Shown here piece after piece: positions 6,882 through 8,732 of a DNA stretch of 8,732 nucleotides; the first letter of the stretch is position 1; each line of letters starts with the position of its first letter. The notes beneath the pieces were generated by a model, which had not been told where the DNA came from, did not search any database, and worked only from the letters and a program-made list of their open reading frames with translations. The DNA is from JAEUSF01 sp964484145 (lineage in GTDB: Bacteria; Patescibacteriota; Doudnabacteria; UBA920), in the NCBI GenBank assembly GCA_964484145.1, contig CAZAED010000035.1:1-8732 (forward strand), in the 5' to 3' direction. The position numbers and the translations under genes were made by a program.

Positions 6882-6944
6882 GATTGACAAGATTTAAATG
6901 GCAATCATGTCAATCTTGGTCAATTATGTCAACCATTTAAATGG
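6882..6944. repeat. Intergenic repeat between pilM and pilN
   Basis: The unit GATTGACAAGATTTAAA occurs at 6882-6898. An inverted, one-base-longer copy (AATCTTGGTCAAT) lies at 6912-6924, so the two can pair with a single bulge. An outer inverted pair of ATTTAAATGG (6892-6901) and CCATTTAAAT (6933-6942) also exists, and 6933-6944 is itself a 12-bp palindrome. The spacer can therefore fold in alternative ways. Confidence 0.8.
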
Positions 6945-6948
6945 ATCT

Positions 6949-7500
6949 ATGAAACTAATTAATCTTTTACCAAAAAGCAGGCAGCAGGAATTGCGCTATG
7001 AGCGCGTATTCCATAGTTTTTTAGTTGTGGTGTGGTTTTCTATCGCCAGCTTCATTTTAGTTATTGGGGTTCAGCTAGCGGCAAAAATTTATTTACAAGC
7101 TGAGGTTGTGAGAGTAGCGGCCGATATTCAAAATTTAAAAAGTCAAGTTAGCAAGAGCGAAAATGAACAGTTAAAAAAGAAGATTACCTCAATAAATAAT
7201 TATATTACAGATTTTAAAAATTTATCTACCATTCCTAAATGGTCAAAAGCTCTTATAGCTTTTTCAGCCTTGCCCCCGGAGGATGTTGGTATTACTGCTT
7301 TTAATTTGGACATAAAAACTAAAGCGGTAAGAATTCAGGGTTTTGCCCCCACCAGGGAAGTGGTAGATGAATTTTATAAAAACATAATTGCCGATACTAA
7401 AGAATTTACCGGCGTAGATTACCCACTAGAAAACGTGGCTAAACCAAAAGACAATGACCTGCATTTTACCTTTTATGTTAAAGAAGAACTGGTACAGTAG
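6949..7500 (+). CDS. pilN: Type IV pilus alignment protein PilN
   Basis: PilN is a bitopic inner-membrane protein. Its cytoplasmic N-terminal peptide docks in PilM, and its outer domain pairs with PilO. From ATG 6949 the protein has 183 residues: the family-typical MKLINLLPKSRQQ start (INLLP at 4-8 is the PilM-binding motif), one transmembrane helix at about 22-45, a predicted coiled coil at about 47-90 and a compact alpha/beta domain to the end. The frame is open upstream to ATG 6898, but the extra 17 residues would be translated from the repeat that fills the spacer, so I reject that longer start. The gene is followed by pilO after 54 nt. No Shine-Dalgarno is visible. Sequence similarity within this family is generally low, so the call rests on the N-terminal motif, topology and position between pilM and pilO. 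Confidence 0.9.
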   Translation: MKLINLLPKSRQQELRYERVFHSFLVVVWFSIASFILVIGVQLAAKIYLQAEVVRVAADIQNLKSQVSKSENEQLKKKITSINNYITDFKNLSTIPKWSKALIAFSALPPEDVGITAFNLDIKTKAVRIQGFAPTREVVDEFYKNIIADTKEFTGVDYPLENVAKPKDNDLHFTFYVKEELVQ

Positions 7501-7504
7501 ACTA

Positions 7505-7548
7505 ATTGACAAGATTTAAAAGAATTAAACGATTGATCAAGATTTAAA
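7505..7548. repeat. Intergenic repeat between pilN and pilO
   Basis: Two direct units fill this spacer: ATTGACAAGATTTAAA at 7505-7520 and GATTGATCAAGATTTAAA at 7531-7548. The second carries one extra base after ATTGA, as does the inverted copy in the pilM-pilN spacer. The family consensus is therefore about ATTGAY(C)AAGATTTAAA. Confidence 0.8.
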
Positions 7549-7554
7549 CCCTTC

Positions 7555-8109
7555 ATGAAACCAATGTCAGCAAAAAATAAAATAGTTATTGCCGTGGTTA
7601 TATGGCTTATTGCTTCGGTGAGCATGGTTATGTACGGTTTTGGTATATTTTCTACCGGCAACCAAAAAATGCTTTTTCAAATACAGGAGTCAAAGAAAGA
7701 ACTAGCCGCCTTGCAAGAAGAAAAAAACAGCTACGCTCAAGCGCAAAAAGACTTGGAACAAATGTTAAAAGAGAAAATACAGCCCCAAGATTTTTTTAGT
7801 CAAGATGTAACCTTAGTTAATGAACTAAAAATTTTAGAAGACTTACAAGACAGTTTAGGCATAAAGCTTACCGTTTCAGGCGTAAGCGGAACAGCCGGTT
7901 CCGCGGCTAAGGCCAAAACACAAAGCGATATAGTTTCTGTGCCTTACGGAATTTCCGCTTCCGGGCCTTTTGAAAGTATTGTGCATTTAGTTCAGACTTT
8001 GGAGAATTTGCCATTTGTTACCACTATTGGTTCGCTCGCCATAAGTTCAGGGGAAAAGGGTACTGTTAATTTTGCAACTAACGCTAATTTTTATTTAAGA
8101 AGAAACTAG
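7555..8109 (+). CDS. pilO: Type IV pilus alignment protein PilO
   Basis: PilO is a bitopic inner-membrane protein that dimerises with PilN and helps control assembly of the pilus machine. The 184-residue protein has a short basic N-terminus, one transmembrane helix at about 10-33, a charged coiled coil at about 40-75 and a ferredoxin-like outer domain with the typical pattern around VPYGISASGPFESIVHLVQTLENLP (about 129-153) followed by alternating beta strands. An alternative in-frame ATG at 7564 would shorten it by three residues; both suit the family. It follows pilN directly. The assignment rests on domain order, the GPFESIVHLVQTLE-type helix and operon position, since PilO sequences diverge strongly. 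Confidence 0.88.
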   Translation: MKPMSAKNKIVIAVVIWLIASVSMVMYGFGIFSTGNQKMLFQIQESKKELAALQEEKNSYAQAQKDLEQMLKEKIQPQDFFSQDVTLVNELKILEDLQDSLGIKLTVSGVSGTAGSAAKAKTQSDIVSVPYGISASGPFESIVHLVQTLENLPFVTTIGSLAISSGEKGTVNFATNANFYLRRN

Positions 8110-8120
8110 AAATATTTACC

Positions 8121-8209
8121 AATTACGAATCTGTACTAATATACTAATTCGTAACAACACCACTAAACTATAAATTACTCGTATTAGTATATTGGTATTA
8201 ATTAGTATT
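8121..8209. repeat. AT-rich inverted repeats between pilO and the last ORF
   Basis: The 110-nt spacer holds two overlapping inverted repeats. TTACGAAT (8123-8130) pairs with ATTCGTAA (8147-8154). TACTAATATACTAAT (8134-8148) pairs with 8183-8197 over 15 positions with one G-U pair. ATTAGTAT-like units are repeated directly to 8209. It differs in sequence from the other spacer repeats. Confidence 0.75.
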
Positions 8210-8219
8210 TAGTAAAGAT

Positions 8220-8516
8220 ATGTCTAACATTTCCATCCAACTAAAAAACTTTTCCAACAAATTTTTAGCCATAAAAAATAATTTTGTAGTATTTTTTTAC
8301 ATTGGCTTGTTAATTTTGTTATTCTTTGAATTTTTAGTTGTTCAAGATTCTGCCAAAACAGTTTTAGAATCCAATAAAGACCAACTACCAAGCCACTCGG
8401 TTCAAAAGGTAAGAATTAATTTTACAGATTACAACGCGAACCTAAAAAAAGTGGAGAACGCACAGAATTTTGTTCCGGATACAAATATAGTTTCAGATCC
8501 GTTTAGGAGCAAATAA
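8220..8516 (+). CDS. Small one-TM protein after pilO, PilP-position candidate
   Basis: I do not recognise a named family. The 98-residue protein has a hydrophilic N-terminus, one transmembrane helix at about 21-41 and a polar outer tail of about 55 residues that ends in NIVSDPFRSK. It is the last gene of the pil operon, directly after pilO. In Gram-negative operons that position belongs to pilP, whose product binds the PilN/PilO pair; PilP proteins often carry a DPF-like motif ahead of their folded domain. Here the folded homology domain and any lipobox are absent, so this could be a minimal PilP/GspC-like partner of PilN and PilO or an unrelated small membrane protein. The start ATG has no Shine-Dalgarno. 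Coding is supported by size, topology and operon position. The functional link is inference. Confidence 0.65.
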   Translation: MSNISIQLKNFSNKFLAIKNNFVVFFYIGLLILLFFEFLVVQDSAKTVLESNKDQLPSHSVQKVRINFTDYNANLKKVENAQNFVPDTNIVSDPFRSK

Positions 8517-8517
8517 A

Positions 8518-8605
8518 GCTACAGAACTACAAAATAAAATACACTACAGAAAACTACAGAATCTAATTAAACAGGTTCTGTAGTTTTCTGTAGGGGGCTG
8601 TAGCC
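8518..8605. repeat. Nested CTACAGAA inverted repeat closing the pil operon
   Basis: An exact 18-bp inverted repeat (8544-8561 and 8576-8593) encloses a 14-nt loop and extends by three pairs if a G-U is allowed. CTACAGAA occurs directly at 8519, 8544 and 8554 and inverted at 8576 and 8586. An outer pair, GCTACAG (8518-8524) and CTGTAGC (8598-8604), encloses the whole, and GGCTGTAGCC at 8596-8605 is a small hairpin of its own. It begins right after the stop codon of the last pil ORF. It probably ends or protects the transcript, although no long T-tract follows the main stem on the + strand. Confidence 0.75.
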
Positions 8606-8634
8606 TATTTCGTCTGTTTTATGAAAGTTGATTG

Positions 8635-8664
8635 TGGACATATGGTAGTGTTTTCAAGTATAAT
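8635..8664 (+). promoter_or_regulatory. Promoter for tRNA-Arg
   Basis: TGGACA at 8635-8640 matches five of six -35 consensus bases. A perfect TATAAT lies at 8659-8664 with an 18-bp spacer. Transcription would start around 8671, a few bases before the mature tRNA 5' end. Confidence 0.7.
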
Positions 8665-8677
8665 ATAATACAACCTT

Positions 8678-8732
8678 GCACCCGTAGCTCATTTGGATAG
8701 AGCGCCTGGCTTCGAACCAGGAGGCAGTAGGT
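8678..8732 (+). tRNA. tRNA-Arg(UCG), 5' part, cut by window end
   Basis: The acceptor strand GCACCCG (8678-8684) is followed by a D arm with stem GCTC/GAGC (8687-8690, 8700-8703) and a GG-containing loop. The anticodon arm has stem CCTGG/CCAGG (8705-8709, 8717-8721) and loop CTTCGAA, giving anticodon TCG at 8712-8714, which reads the arginine codon CGA. A 5-nt variable loop and the 5' strand of the T stem (GTAGG, 8727-8731) follow before the window ends. The 3' acceptor strand and any encoded CCA are outside. Confidence 0.95.

Noticed and set aside
4120..7548. CRISPR-like array made by the ATTGACAAGATTTAAA repeats
   Set aside because: Units are only about 16 nt, in both orientations, separated by whole genes, with no regular spacers or cas genes.
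7602..7799. 65-codon + strand frame inside pilO
   Set aside because: It lies in another frame of a well-supported pilO and has no start signal or family resemblance.
55..8516. Use of TGA as a sense codon, as in Gracilibacteria or Absconditabacteria
   Set aside because: All long frames close normally, TGA ends the glycosyltransferase and the small ORF, and no conserved frame runs through an internal TGA.

Overview
The window reads like a chromosome segment of a Patescibacteria (Candidate Phyla Radiation) bacterium, perhaps of the Microgenomates group. This is inferred from four things: AT-rich DNA; compact genes with no clear Shine-Dalgarno sequences; a short type IV pilus operon with no secretin or obvious lipoprotein gene after pilO (monoderm-like); and short AT-rich repeats filling almost every intergenic gap. 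TGA and TAG both act as stops, so the genetic code appears standard. No rRNA or marker gene fixes the taxonomy.

Layout, all genes on the + strand. (1) 55-2102: the end of a surface polysaccharide cluster, with a GT-A family 2 glycosyltransferase overlapping by 4 nt a membrane polyprenyl-phosphate sugar-1-phosphate transferase. (2) 2103-2358: a gene-free spacer. It holds a hairpin over the stop codon, a GC-rich island of about 110 nt with two mutually exclusive hairpins, a rho-independent terminator, and an extended -10 promoter set into that terminator. (3) 2359-8516: a type IV pilus assembly operon in the order pilB, small two-TM ORF, pilC, pilM, pilN, pilO, small one-TM ORF. (4) 8518-8605: a nested inverted repeat closing the operon. 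(5) 8635-8732: a promoter and the 5' part of tRNA-Arg(UCG), cut by the window end.

PilB is the extension ATPase and PilC the inner-membrane platform. PilM is the cytoplasmic actin-like ring protein that binds the N-terminal peptide of PilN. PilN and PilO form the membrane-anchored alignment complex. The last ORF sits where pilP stands in Gram-negative operons and may be a minimal partner of PilN/PilO. Pilins, prepilin peptidase and PilT are not in the window.

The most unusual content is between and around the known genes. An unrecognised 103-aa two-TM protein lies between pilB and pilC and is bracketed by a perfect 14-bp inverted repeat. The same repeat (core ATTGACAAGATTTAAA) recurs in the pilM-pilN and pilN-pilO spacers. 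The pilC-pilM, pilO-ORF and post-operon spacers each carry a different short-repeat family. I see no clear evidence of a wholly new multi-gene system. The small ORF, the repeat families and the GC-rich island are the candidates for something undescribed.
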